Shown here one piece after another: positions 50,401 to 62,600 of a DNA stretch of 64,000 nt. The DNA comes from Panonychus citri (taxonomy: Eukaryota > Arthropoda > Arachnida > Trombidiformes > Tetranychidae). The notes under the pieces were generated by a model. That model saw nothing but the letters and a program-made list of their open reading frames with translations. It ran no database searches and was not told the origin of the DNA. A program made the translations under genes and the position numbers. The number at the start of each line of letters is the position of its first letter. The stretch's first letter is position 1. The stretch covers positions 4,402,001 to 4,466,000 of the forward strand of contig NW_026515543.1 of the NCBI RefSeq assembly GCF_014898815.1, read 5' to 3'.

Positions 50401-52900
50401 ATGAAGATAAAAATTACCAAGAAATTGATGATGAACATTGAAAAGTAGAAAGATGAGCAATTAAATTTTCAATAGAAATCAAATTGCGGGTAAATTGTAA
50501 CAATTAAGGATAAGGAAGCAAATAAAGTGATTCCAATGATGATCAACTAACAATAATAAAATCCACAGGAAAAAGGATGAACCAGGATGATGATGATGAC
50601 GATGATGATTGAGATGCAATGAGAATCAATTTAATTACCTGTCGGAATTTTCATCTTTTCAATTTTTTTGCTTAATCACAATTAACTTTGGAATGTGAAG
50701 TTGTTTCTTCCTAGATTATGATTAATAAACAATTTAAACGACGAGTTGATGTTTGCCAAATGACCTCAAGTGACCAGAAAAAAAAGATGAACATTTCCCT
50801 TTCATTTTTAACCTTAATCTTGATCAGCATCATCGGGAATTCCCTGAATCATATTAATCAGTTGATTGGTTTGCGTTTTTGAGATGAAAAAAAGCACAAA
50901 AAATTAACCTTAAATCATGACAATTAAGTTTCTGTATTTAAAATGAAAACCATTTAAAACAGTAAATCGGGATATTATTTACGATTCAATCTCTATCCAG
51001 GTAAACAGATTAAACCAGGAACAGGTAAATGGCCTCATCAAGATCATCGTTCTGATTAATCAGCTTGTTCATATTTTTCATCATCTCACCTTCAATTTTA
51101 CTACATAATCCCAATTAACTAATCACTCACAATAACCTTTAACACTTTACGGTCAAGGTATATTCGTATTGATTATCATTTGATAATCTGTTGGGATTAA
51201 CTTTCTTTTTGGATTATAATTGAGCTATAAGTTGATTTGATTGATTACAAGTTTGTTGCTAATTTGTTTCATTTTTTTTTTTCGTCAATTTATAGTTAAT
51301 TGTAACAGCCCATTCACATGTTGATAAGATTGATTAAAGTTGATTTTGTTGTTGTTGTTGTGGTTAACTATTGATTGAAGAGGATTAATTGTTATGTGGA
51401 TTAACTGGATCTATGAACGGAAGGAAGGAGTGATTTTTAGTAAATTGATCTAATTGATTGATCATCAATTAGTTTTTTTTCTTCTTTTAAATGTAAAAAT
51501 CAGTTAATTGTTATGAAACACTAATGTGCACAGAGTTGATCACTGTTTGTATTATTACCAAGATTGTGAGATGAAGTAGATAATGTGTTGATTATCATTA
51601 TTCATACAAAGAAAGTTGGTTAATCTGGTTATCACCGGAAAATGAAACAAGATCAACTAATTAGCTTTGAGATGCTATTAATCATCATTTCTTGTTATCA
51701 TTTGAAAATAGATGAAAGTTAACGTGATTTGTTTACCTTTACGCTCACTTAAGAAATCAATCCCAACTCGAAGGTCTTTCTATAAATATTGTTGGTTTAA
51801 TGGATTAAATAAAAACATCTCAACAATTAGAACCAATTTGCGGCGATTTGATGTTTTTCATTTCATTTGTTTTTCCTTCATCAGGTTTCCAATGTTGATT
51901 GAAATGATATAAAAATTTTCCAATATGCAGCATGGAGATGATCACATAACTCGGAAAAAATTGTTTCTTTATATTGGTCTTAGTACTCCAATAATTTAAC
52001 TGGATTTGAATTTCTTTTCTTTTTCAACCTTTTTCTCCCAATTGAAGGCTTTCAAATAATCTATTCGGATAATATGTTAAGGGTTCTTTATATTGTTTAC
52101 TGTTATTTACTGTAAACAAACAATATCTCCAGGCTATTAATTCATCAATCCTTTGGATGTGTGGGGAATCAGTCATTTACGGGCAGTAATCAAAATAAAT
52201 CTTACTAATGGATGAAAAAAAACCGTTGTCGTTGAATGATTAAAATACGTTGATTAGTATGTCTCATAAGTGTGCGAATATGTGTGAGTGAATATGAAAT
52301 AAAGAGAGAGAGAGAGAGAGAGAACAAGAGTAAATAGGAAATTGTTAAACGATAATAGGAAGTTATGTTAGCCAATGTTTTCCAAACACAATCGCCTACT
52401 TGAAATTTTTGTTTCTTCTTGGTTGAAAGCGTAACAGTTACAATCTTAATTAACACTCAACATATTCACAGTTAGAAATATGTTAATAAATATCTCTAAT
52501 ATATTATCACGCCCTGGAAACATGATGAAGGTTTGAAAAAAAACATAATTTACAAAAGAAAACAAATCAGAAGATGAAAAAAAAGAAAATTAATGAAAAA
52601 AAATTAAAAAAAATTAAAATGGCGGAATTGTAGTCATATGAATATTTACCTATGAGTGTGGACGCCCTTCGGTTAGAAACAAGTGAGAGGGCAAAGAGAA
52701 AATAAAGAAAAAGCCAAAAGCAAATAAAATGGATACAATTGACTAACCCTTTCTTTTCCTCCGTGTGAATCTCAATTACCACTGATCACAATTACCATGA
52801 TGATGAAGATAAACATGATGATGAACAATTAGAATCATTAACTCAAGTGATGATCAACTTTTTTCATGTTCGTCACTACGCAGACTCAGTTTCCATTCGA
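44484..52900. other. Long non-coding stretch
   Basis: About 8.4 kb of AT-rich DNA with very frequent TTAATTGTT, CAATCAACTAAT and similar words and no gene I can support. A pocket at 47512-47575 is richer in G and C and open on both strands without good splice sites. A CT repeat lies at 49121-49141 and a GA repeat at 52303-52321. Direct CAGGTAAA words occur around 51000-51025. Confidence 0.55.
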
Positions 52901-53189
52901 ATGACGTCATTTGGAGAAAAAGACAGAGAAGTAGAAAGAGAAATGGAAAAAAAGAGAAAAGAATAAAAATATTGAGAGAGAAACGAAAAGTATAAAGAGG
53001 GAACAGTTTGATTCTTGTTTCATTTTCAATTCTACTTTTGATAGTTAATTTTCGTTGAACAATTTAAGTTAATTCGATTGTTTCATCTTAAGTTTAAATT
53101 GTTTTTTTGTTTGGAATTTTTGTCTTTTTTTTCTCGGTTGTTCTTTTGTTCTAATACTTGTTGTTTCTCTCTACTTATAATCTTTTAAC
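52901..53189 (+). promoter_or_regulatory. Promoter and 5' leader of the PH-like gene (CRE plus TATA)
   Basis: A perfect CRE palindrome TGACGTCA (52902-52909) stands about 80 bases upstream of TATAAAGAG (52991-52999). Transcription would be expected to start near 53020-53030, leaving a pyrimidine-rich leader of about 165 bases before the ATG at 53190. CREB/ATF-type factors bind TGACGTCA (known); control of this gene by them is inference. Confidence 0.45.
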
Positions 53190-53807
53190 ATGCCTTGTCT
53201 TATGGAATCAACTTCTCCACAATCAAATGATCGTCTTGCTGGTGAACCTTATACTAGTGAAGAAACAATTGTTCACTCAGGTATTATTGAAATTGCCTCT
53301 GTTAAAGGATCTCCAAAGGTTTTTGTTGTTATCCATTGTACCTCAACGGAACATTTTGTTGTCTTCTATCCTCTTCGTTTGATTGCCTCAGCTCGTAAGC
53401 CCATTTCAACAATTAACCTTCGTTCATCTCTGGTTACCTGTACAGAATCTGGACTTGTTACCATTAGACCAAGAAAAGATATTGACGGAGCTTCAATTAC
53501 TTTAAGGGTTAACCCAGTAACCAATGAAAATATCAACAAGTGGATGTTAGCTCTTACTGGTAGTCACAGGTACACTTGTAACAACAATAATCAGAAAACT
53601 TCAACTACCTCCATGAGTGATGGTAACTCTATCATCAATAAAAAAGATGATACCTTCATAAATCATCAACAGTCTAACAACAAACATCTAAATCAACCTC
53701 CCACTAACGGTTATCGACAGAGGTACATGCCTGGTGCAATGAGCTGTAATCCAGTTAGATTTGGAAGTTATCATTTACCTCCTTTAGTGGAAAGTATTGA
53801 AGATTAA
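53190..53807 (+). CDS. Single-exon protein with probable PH-like domain
   Basis: A 205-residue open frame from ATG to TAA with protein-like composition and a plausible promoter upstream. Residues about 28-125 alternate short beta strands (SGIIEIASV, KVFVVIHC, HFVVFYP) and end in the helix NENINKWMLALTG. This layout fits a pleckstrin-homology or PTB-like domain, which bind membrane lipids or peptides. The second half is Asn/Ser/Gln-rich and ends with LPPLVESIED. There is no signal peptide or membrane segment. I do not recognise the family; the PH assignment rests on strand pattern and the Trp-containing last helix. A hidden downstream exon cannot be excluded because CACAG|GTACAC occurs within the frame. 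Confidence 0.65.
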   Translation: MPCLMESTSPQSNDRLAGEPYTSEETIVHSGIIEIASVKGSPKVFVVIHCTSTEHFVVFYPLRLIASARKPISTINLRSSLVTCTESGLVTIRPRKDIDGASITLRVNPVTNENINKWMLALTGSHRYTCNNNNQKTSTTSMSDGNSIINKKDDTFINHQQSNNKHLNQPPTNGYRQRYMPGAMSCNPVRFGSYHLPPLVESIED

Positions 53808-56800
53808 AGTGGACAACAGTTGTGACTATGGTTATAATTTCCAATTTCGCCTTCATTCAATCATCAACCTCTTATTTTATTACTTGATCACCTTGATATT
53901 GTTATTCGATTCAATTAATCTCTCTATCATTTTACGAGTTGTTTTCTTTAATTGATTAATTTATTAACTAAAATCAATGATACACAGACAGACAGCTGAT
54001 TTTCCATTAATGGGCTGCTACATGACTATTGTTACTAATTGTTGATCAAGTCTCTCATCATGATCTGATTGTATTTAATTATTTCTTATTACTTTTTTGT
54101 TCTTCCCTTACCTATTTCTCTTTTTTTCTCAAAAATTCTTTGTATTTCCCTTCCTTTATAAAACAATCTGATCAACAATTGTAACAGTAAGTCAAAGTCG
54201 TTCATTTATCATATGATGGTTAGAAGGTAAGATTACCTTATCATCCATCATCTCCAATCATCATCACCATCATCATCGTCATCAACAACAACAACCTCAT
54301 GTTATCATCATTGGTATAACCTCATTTTCAGCAGGAAAAACTTTGTTTACAAAAATTATCATCTACATGATACAGAAAGAAAACCCCAATGCCATTCCTA
54401 CTCTCATGTTTATCTCTCTAAACTTGAAAAAAGAAAAAAAAATCTCTCTCTCTCTAATATGTATTTGTATCTGAATGATATTCAAAATTAACTAAATTGT
54501 TCAAGAAAAAAACAACAAGAGAACTTGAACAATTAACTAATTGTTTGTAAAATTTGTAGACAAAACTACATTAAAAGTGCCAAAGATTCAAATTAATCAC
54601 TTTAATCAAGAAAATGTTTTCATTTAAACGTGTTTATAATTAACTTGAAATCATTTCCACCTCCATGATCACCTCCACAACCAAACAATCAAATTTAATT
54701 GTGACAACAATTGATTAGTTTTTACACTGGAACAATTAGTGAAAACTAATCACCATCTCTATAAAAGGAAAAAGTTAATTATTAATTAGTCTATTCTAAC
54801 CTGATCTGATTACCTTATTAACTTTATTAATCAACTAAAAGATTATGATTAAAGTAAATTGTTAAGGTAAACAGATGATCCGAAAGGATTAACATTGATT
54901 GTATTTTAATTATGTTAATTGTTGATCGGGTCAAACTAATATGATAATGATTAAGGTAAATTGCTGTTTAAACTGTATCACAATTAAAAGGTTAACAAAA
55001 ATGTATGTTAATGATTTGGTTATTTGATAAACAACAATTTAACTTGATTAACTTGCTAATAATTTATTTCTTAATCATAATGTTGATGGAAACGGTGATG
55101 AAATTGATGAGATTGATTAAATAATCATAATTAGTTGATTGTCGATGATTAAATTTACGTCACTTGAAACAATTAACTTTTAATGTATAACCAATCACAT
55201 AGAGTTTGGGTTACTATTTGTCCCTGAGTTTAATTGTTAACAATCAGTTTAATTGTTTCTATGTGTGTGAACATGAACTTACAATTAATGATTTACAAAT
55301 CAATGAATGAATTAATTAATGGTGATTAATTGTGATTGTCATTTTCAATCATCGTGACAATCAACATTGTCAAATGTAAATAGTAAATAGTATTAACAAT
55401 TAGATAGGAAAAAGTTAATTGAGAAAAAATCTTATAATCAACTCGTGTTTGCTTTTAATTATTATCTTATAATCAGTTAATTATGATTAAGCTTGACAAG
55501 TACAATCATAATTAGTTAGAAATGATAATTAATTGTGAGTAATTTTAATTGTCATCGACATTTTTATTGATTGTAAATCTTATATTCCCAATGGTTGTTG
55601 TTATAATAGAAAGATATTGATTAATATTAATTGCGACAATCTAATTGATTGTCCAATGGTCAATTTTAATTGACCATCTAATGGATTAATAATAAGTTAA
55701 TTGTTGAAATAAATTGTTCAATTTGAACGGGAAAACCTTATTGATTTTAATGTTTATTTATTATGAATATAAATTGTTGTTGATTGCGATTCAATTGCAA
55801 ATCAGTTAATTTAATCAGGACATTGATCTTATTGATTCAGTTTAATGGTAATTGATTAAAGATGATGACCAATGTCAACAACCATTGACAATTAACTCTG
55901 ATAATCAAAAATAATTAACTTCTCAAATTTCAATGACAATTAAAGATGAAGACTTTTACATTCAATTACAATTAATTACTAATATTAACTCTGATCACAA
56001 TTAGAATGATGAATGAAAAGGTTTCTCCAACAATTAATATCTTTATATGTGTACAATTAGTTAATTGTTCCTTAATCTGGTTTCTTAATTAGGCAAAAGA
56101 AAAGGTAACAATTAACTTTTCCTTTTGTTTGAAAGTTTCGTTGACATTAATTGTTTATATTTAAATTAAATTGCAAACAAAATAAATTAGATTCCCGAAA
56201 ATTGTTATGACGATGATCACATAATACAATTAATTGTCGTATTGTTCAATATGTAATTAAGCAATTTAGCTGTTTAGTTAACTAAATTGTTGGTACATAT
56301 TAAATAACATTTCATGAGTATAAAGCAATTAACTTGATTATTATGGTTAAGATTTATGATTAAACGTTAATCAGCCAACAAAGAAGTTGATTATTTTAAT
56401 TCACTACAATCAACTTGAAACAATCAAGAGACTTTAACAATCAAATTGTAATTTAATATTTTATCAATGGTTATGACTGTTAATCATTGATTTTGATTAA
56501 CTTGAAAACTTTCATTTGATTTTTCATTCATCTAATTGTTAACAATTCATTCATATTTATATTTGATAATTAACTCATGATAATGATTGTTAATAGTTGA
56601 CAGATTCAATGATTGTTTGTCAACATTAATCAACTTGATTGTTGTAATTTGAGTGTGAAACCAAATTAATCAAGAATACAATTATTAAGAGTAACATTAG
56701 ACTCTAATTGTTGTTGATTAGTTGATTATCGTAAATTGTTTTTGATTACAATCCATAGTAATCACTGTCAATTATTATCATTGATTAACGATGATCGGTG

Positions 56801-57664
56801 ATTTAATTATATGATAAAGTTAGAAACTTTGTCAAACTTGGTTAATTGTTGTAGTTTATCAGTTAATTAGTAAATTATTTCATATTATTTGGCCTCTAAA
56901 TTGTTCATCATCATCATCATCATCAACCAATGATGCTGATTGTTTGCAATTTATTGTAAATAAATGATGAAGGACATTTAATTTACTATCGTCATCATCA
57001 TCAACGTTAATCACTATCGTCATCAATTTAATTATCATGTCAATTAATGAGATGGACAAGAAAATATTTGTTAATTTTAATTTCTGTTAAATCAACAACA
57101 AATGACCTCCTTTGATTTAATTAACTATAATTAACTTGACTAACCAACTAACTAGTTTAATGAGTGAATTAAGATGTAAGATCAAATTCACAAGTTAATT
57201 AAGGTCATCGTGTTGATAATAATTAACTTAATTGTCTGTTTTATGTCAATGAAAATATGAAACATCAACAATTAATGATTCAAGTGTTGATCATTTGTAT
57301 ATTTTTTTGTTAGCAAATTGTCACAATTAATAGTTAACAATAGGGTTCATTTTGGACACTATTTGATTGTGATGATATTATAATTAATTTTGATGATTTC
57401 AGTTAAATTGGATTTACCTGAAATCATTTAATTAATGATTTACCTTTTCCTGGAACCTGAAATCTACTGAATAAATTGTTAGTAAAGTTTCAATTCAATT
57501 TGATGAAAAATAGATTAATATTCAAATGGTTATATATTATTGTCAACTAATAGCTGTTAATTAGGACTTTAATTGTTGTCTGGTTATGTGTTGAAATGGA
57601 TAAGTTAATTTGTCCATTGATAATTGATTAATACGTTTAGTTGCGGTGGTTAATTGTCACAGTT
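53808..57664. other. Non-coding stretch after the PH-like gene
   Basis: 3' region then AT-rich DNA without a gene I can support. It contains an inverted repeat TGGTCAAT/ATTGACCA near 55660-55680 and ATC trinucleotide runs around 56909-56926 and 56991-57003. Confidence 0.5.
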
Positions 57665-58768
57665 ATGGTTTTGAGTAATAACTTGCAAATGTTATTACTC
57701 TCTGTGTTAATTTATACCTGGTTGACTAATAGATTAGTGGTTAATTGTGGCCGCAGTGGTGGCGGGGGTGGAAGTGTACGGAGCAGCGGCCAGCGATCAA
57801 CGAAATCAACAGGTAGTCGAGTGAATTACATGCCACCAAGAGCGATGGTATACCGACAATTGAGAGATCGCCGAAGAGGTGTATTAGTTAATCCGTTGAT
57901 TAGTCGATCGATTGCCAGCCAGCGAACACCATTAGCCCGATTCGCGACTTTTTCTAAGATATTTTTCCCCTGGTTCAAAATTTTCAAGTCACCGTTTTGT
58001 CCTTTCAAACCTTGTCTAACCTGCGGGGGCAGTGGCGGTGGTGCTTATGATGATGATTACGGTCCAATAATTGACCCTGATTTATACCCACCGCTTGTGA
58101 TTCCAAGTGCACCGGTAATTCCTAGTGAATCAACTTTAATACTTGATCATCATGCTAATTATTTTCCACCAAGTAATCAGAATGGTCAGAATGGTCAACA
58201 TGGTAGTGGCCATGATAGTGGAAACAATAATAATCACCCTCCTGATATGGGCCACCACGATCATCATGGTGATGATCATCATGATCACCATCATGGTGTC
58301 GATGAAAGTGATAAAGATCATGGTAGTGGTGGTGGTGGAGATGAACCAGTTCACGATAAAGATGAGCCAGATAAAGACATGGGAGGTGAAGATCACGCGA
58401 GTGGGTCCACTCCTGATGATACTCCCGCTGATCCTCCTAGTGAAGAGCCTGTTGAACCTCCTAGCGATGGAGGCGGTGGAGGTGGTGGAGGTGGTGATTC
58501 TGGCGATGAACCTAAGGACCCAGATCAAGCTCCAGTTTCAGAGGAAAGTAAAAGGCGCCATATTAAGGTAAACGACAGGTCATTAGCTCGAGGATCAAAG
58601 AGTACACTCAATCGTCCAATTAAAGCTCGAGTGAGTAGATCACGAGGAGGTAGAGGTGGTGGAAGTGTGGGTAATAGTGAGTTAAGATTGATTAACAATG
58701 ATAAAAGGAAATCAACAGTTATCATGGGGAATAGACAACAAGTTCCAACCAGGAATTATCGGTCATAA
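57665..58768 (+). CDS. Secreted Gly/His/Asp-rich protein, unknown family
   Basis: 367 residues from the ATG at 57665, the first in-frame ATG. It begins with a hydrophobic signal peptide (MVLSNNLQMLLLSVLIYTWL, cleavage probably near residue 28), so the product should be secreted. After a Gly/Ser stretch comes a basic segment (about 50-95), a Cys cluster FCPFKPCLTC (111-120) and a Pro/Ile segment. Then follows a His/Asp-rich block (196-220, pattern GHHDHHGDDHHDHHH) likely to bind metal ions, an acidic Pro-rich part, a run of nine Gly (about 269-277) and a basic Arg/Gly tail. Base composition is much richer in G and C than its surroundings, as expected for coding DNA. It could be a cuticle, silk, egg-coat or salivary protein. 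I recognise no family and an upstream exon is possible. Confidence 0.7.
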   Translation: MVLSNNLQMLLLSVLIYTWLTNRLVVNCGRSGGGGGSVRSSGQRSTKSTGSRVNYMPPRAMVYRQLRDRRRGVLVNPLISRSIASQRTPLARFATFSKIFFPWFKIFKSPFCPFKPCLTCGGSGGGAYDDDYGPIIDPDLYPPLVIPSAPVIPSESTLILDHHANYFPPSNQNGQNGQHGSGHDSGNNNNHPPDMGHHDHHGDDHHDHHHGVDESDKDHGSGGGGDEPVHDKDEPDKDMGGEDHASGSTPDDTPADPPSEEPVEPPSDGGGGGGGGGDSGDEPKDPDQAPVSEESKRRHIKVNDRSLARGSKSTLNRPIKARVSRSRGGRGGGSVGNSELRLINNDKRKSTVIMGNRQQVPTRNYRS

Positions 58769-59426
58769 GCAATTAAACCAAATGTTCAATGGTAATTATG
58801 ACAATCAGCAAATTAATTTAATCTCAAAATGTTTCAAACAAAATCTTCAACAATTAATCAATAAACTATTAAGATGCAAATTCAAAGTTTCTTCAGTTTT
58901 CCCTGATAATCAGCTGATCCCATCCGATGAAGAGTGAAAGGATTTTAAGATTTTAACATAAATCTAAAATTTCATCAGCTAATTGATTGACTTTCTACTA
59001 ATTATAATTAGTGGTTTGATCTATTTAGTTAATCTGAATCAACTAATCTAATAAAATTGTCAAGTTTAATGATCCCTTAGTCTTTGGTTCAAGTGTATTT
59101 ACTTTGAATTGTGGAAGTGGATTCCAAATTTTTTTACTATTTTTCAATCAAATTGAAACTCTTTGGCAATTCAAATCATCACTACAATTAAATCATAACA
59201 ATTCATTGAGTTATATCATGAATTCAGTGCATACAGGTAATGATTGATAAATTGTTGTCTTTGTAAGTGAAAGTAATTGTTTCATATTATGATGAACCAG
59301 AAATTATATGTATGCAATTAGGTAACATCATCTGATTATTTAATATTCCTGTTAAAAGATAATCAAATTAACCATATTCAATAATTTAATTAGATTTCAT
59401 CATTAATTATCAATTTTATCAACAAT

Positions 59427-59437
<11 letters not shown>

Positions 59438-59461
<24 letters not shown>
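59438..59461. repeat. (AG)n microsatellite
   Basis: AG dinucleotide run in non-coding DNA. Confidence 0.9.
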
Positions 59462-59466
<5 letters not shown>

Positions 59467-59653
59467 ATCAATAGAATCTAATGAAAATAAAAACCTTTGA
59501 ATCTTTGGTTAAAACAAAAAGAAACTTGAAAGGTTTAATTGTTGACAATTAAGGTGAACACACTACCATTAATCAATGAATTCTCAGTTAAGGAAGAGTA
59601 AAAGTTTAATAATCTCAAGAGAATTGATTTAATTAAGAAGAAGGTAAAGTTAG

Positions 59654-59673
59654 TTTACCTGCGAACAGGTAAA
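59654..59673. promoter_or_regulatory. Inverted pair of CAGGTAAA sites
   Basis: TTTACCTG, four bases, CAGGTAAA: perfect 8-base arms. It has the same core as the palindrome at 17845-17866, in opposite-facing pairs. A zinc-finger protein of the ZEB, Snail or Zelda kind is a reasonable candidate binder (inference). Confidence 0.35.
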
Positions 59674-62600
59674 AGTGCATTGATCTGAACAATTGGAGAA
59701 TCGAATTTTGTAAAATTCTTTTTCTCTATTGTTTAAACTCTCTAATTCTCTCAACCATTAGACATCTAATTTAATTTACATCCAATCAACTGAATCAATT
59801 TAAGCGATTCAATCATAACCTTGATTCCAATTAATCTGATATTTGATTAACTTTCCAATCAGAATCTTATCCATCTGATTAAGTGATGGAATCTTTTCTT
59901 TCTCTCTGTTCATTTTTCTATCGAACTTTTTTTTTCTATTTACCTTTTCCCCTCTTCGATTTCAATTTCCAGGTAAACATGACAAAACTTTCACCTTTCA
60001 ATGAACTACAAATGAACAATTAACTTAAATTGTCAACAGTCAACAACCTTTAAGTTGATTTACCAAAGAGATGAAAATTAGAATACAATTAACTGATTTA
60101 CTTTACTTCTTGTTGGTTAATAATTAATGTAACAAACAACCGAGTGTGTTAATTGTTACAACGACAATTGTTAACTAAGGTGGGGGTAAGTTAATTACTA
60201 TCACAATTAATTTTCACTCTCAAATTATATAATCTTTATGAGGATCTTGTAGTTACTAGTATTGTTAAATTTGATTCTGTCTTTTTTTAATTGTTAATGA
60301 TTAAGCTCTTGGGGTGATTCAGTTTTAACAATTAGTGAATTTAATATTATATAACAGATAATTGGATTCAATTGTAATTATCATGACTAATTAATTGGTG
60401 AAAATCAAGTACATTTTTGAGACAATCAGACATTTTTTTGCTTCCAATTCTTGGTAATTAACTAATTATTAAGTCGCTTGTTTCAGATGATTAACACAAT
60501 TAATGTAATTTTTTGATATTGTGTAATTATTAATTGTCCAATCAACAAATTAACATGGAAAATGAAATAAACAATTGACTTTAATTGATGAAACAATTTA
60601 CTTTTTACAATCAACTTCATCTTAATTTATTGTTAATTATTGATCAACTCTTGGTGGTTAATTGTTATCTTGAATTGATTGACATAAACTGGATTTAACT
60701 TGAATCACTTTAATTGTTGTAATTTAAATTGATACTACTTTTTTTCCTCTGTTAACTTTTTCCATCATCAAGTAATCAAACCTTAATTGTGGTTAATTGT
60801 TTTAATTACTATAACAAATGAATGTGATTCTCATGTTTCTCATTAAATTGACGATGATCATGATTTTCATGATTAATTAACAGTAAAATTAGTCAACAAT
60901 TAACTTGCGTTAGCCATATGAAAGCCTTAATTATGATTACAATTGTTGGTTTACAATCAACTGATAATCATAACAATTTAAATCTAAATACAACCACAGA
61001 CTAATTAATCAACTGGTTCGCTAACTTTTACGTTAATCAACTAAATTTAAAACTTTTCAAAACAATTTAGTAAATAAATAAATTACCATGTGCTCTTAAT
61101 CAGTTGATCGTCTAGTCTATTAAATCACTTGATTTTAGTCTGGAAAAGTTAATTGTTACAATTAATAAATTGCCAATTGTTAGTTACCATAATAACAATC
61201 GTATTGTTATTTAACCGTTTAAATATCAATCGGTTTTTGGTTAATTATTACAACAATTAATATCTCCCTTGGTATAACCAGTTAAATCCAGAACTGAATT
61301 AATCTTAGATGTTAATTACAATCACAATTTGATAACAATTAATGTCTATGTTGATAATCCTCAACATATATTAATCATTTGTAACTTCCTTAAACAATTA
61401 AAGTAAACAATTTATTAATCCTCTCAATGATAATTATATTTGTTTCACTTTCACCTTAATTACCATTAAATATCAAAGCTTATTAATTATTACATCACAA
61501 TGATTATGATATTTACAATTAAATCCACTGGTTTAGTTGATTAACTTTTATAATTAGGTTTTCAGGTTAATTAACCACCAACAATAAATTAAAATTGTTA
61601 ACAATTTGATCGCCTTTAATTGAAGATAACCTAAATTGTTTTGTCAAACTGATTATCAACTTAAGTTGAGGATCAAAGTTAATTGTTAACAACATGAAAC
61701 AGGCAATCAGTTAATCCAATGAATTAACAATCAAATCTTTTAATCAATAATTGATTATTTTTCATCAACATAACATTGATTACAAATTAAGTGCTTAAAT
61801 TAAGTTCAGTTGTAACGATTATCATTAATTGTTATGGTTAATTGTTGATTATCATTACTTATTTATAAATCCAACAAGTCATTCGTCTTTGGTTAATCAT
61901 AAGGCTTAATTATACATTAGATTAATGTTTAATATTGTTAATTACTTACGCTAATTAATTAATTGTGTTGCCCAAATTGTTGATCACAATGAATTTAAGT
62001 TAACCAATATTATTGTGAATCTTGAACTTGAGACTTGGATTCAATCAATCAACATTAAGTAAACGTTATTGCTTCATGTTGATTGTTGATATTATTTAAA
62101 TTAGAAGGTTACAAATTAATAATAATTAGTATAATCATCGTAATCATCAACTAATTAGTTAACTGCTAAAATTGATACAACTTGTTGCTATGCACATTAT
62201 GTATTAATCCAATGGCTTATTATCCTAATACAAATTAATACAGTCTAATGGTTGTAATAATAACTAATTCACTTGATTAGAAATGGTTAAAATTAGTTGT
62301 ATATCTAATTGTTAGTTTAGTTTAAGTACTAATTAAGGAAATCAATTAGTTGATTTAACTTTAGGCTCATTTTCATGATAATCAAATCAATTGTATCAAC
62401 TTAAACCATTTGATATTTTACTAAGATCATTGATTAATTACAACTATTAAGTTTGCTGTAAGTTGGTTATCGTTGATTGTTTTTATTTCCAGGTATCAAT
62501 TTAGTGATTAATTTAATTTGATTGTGTTTAAATTGTTGTTCATTTGTATTAGATTATAATTGGAATTCGAGCAAAGTAAATAGGTTAACAGAAACGATCT

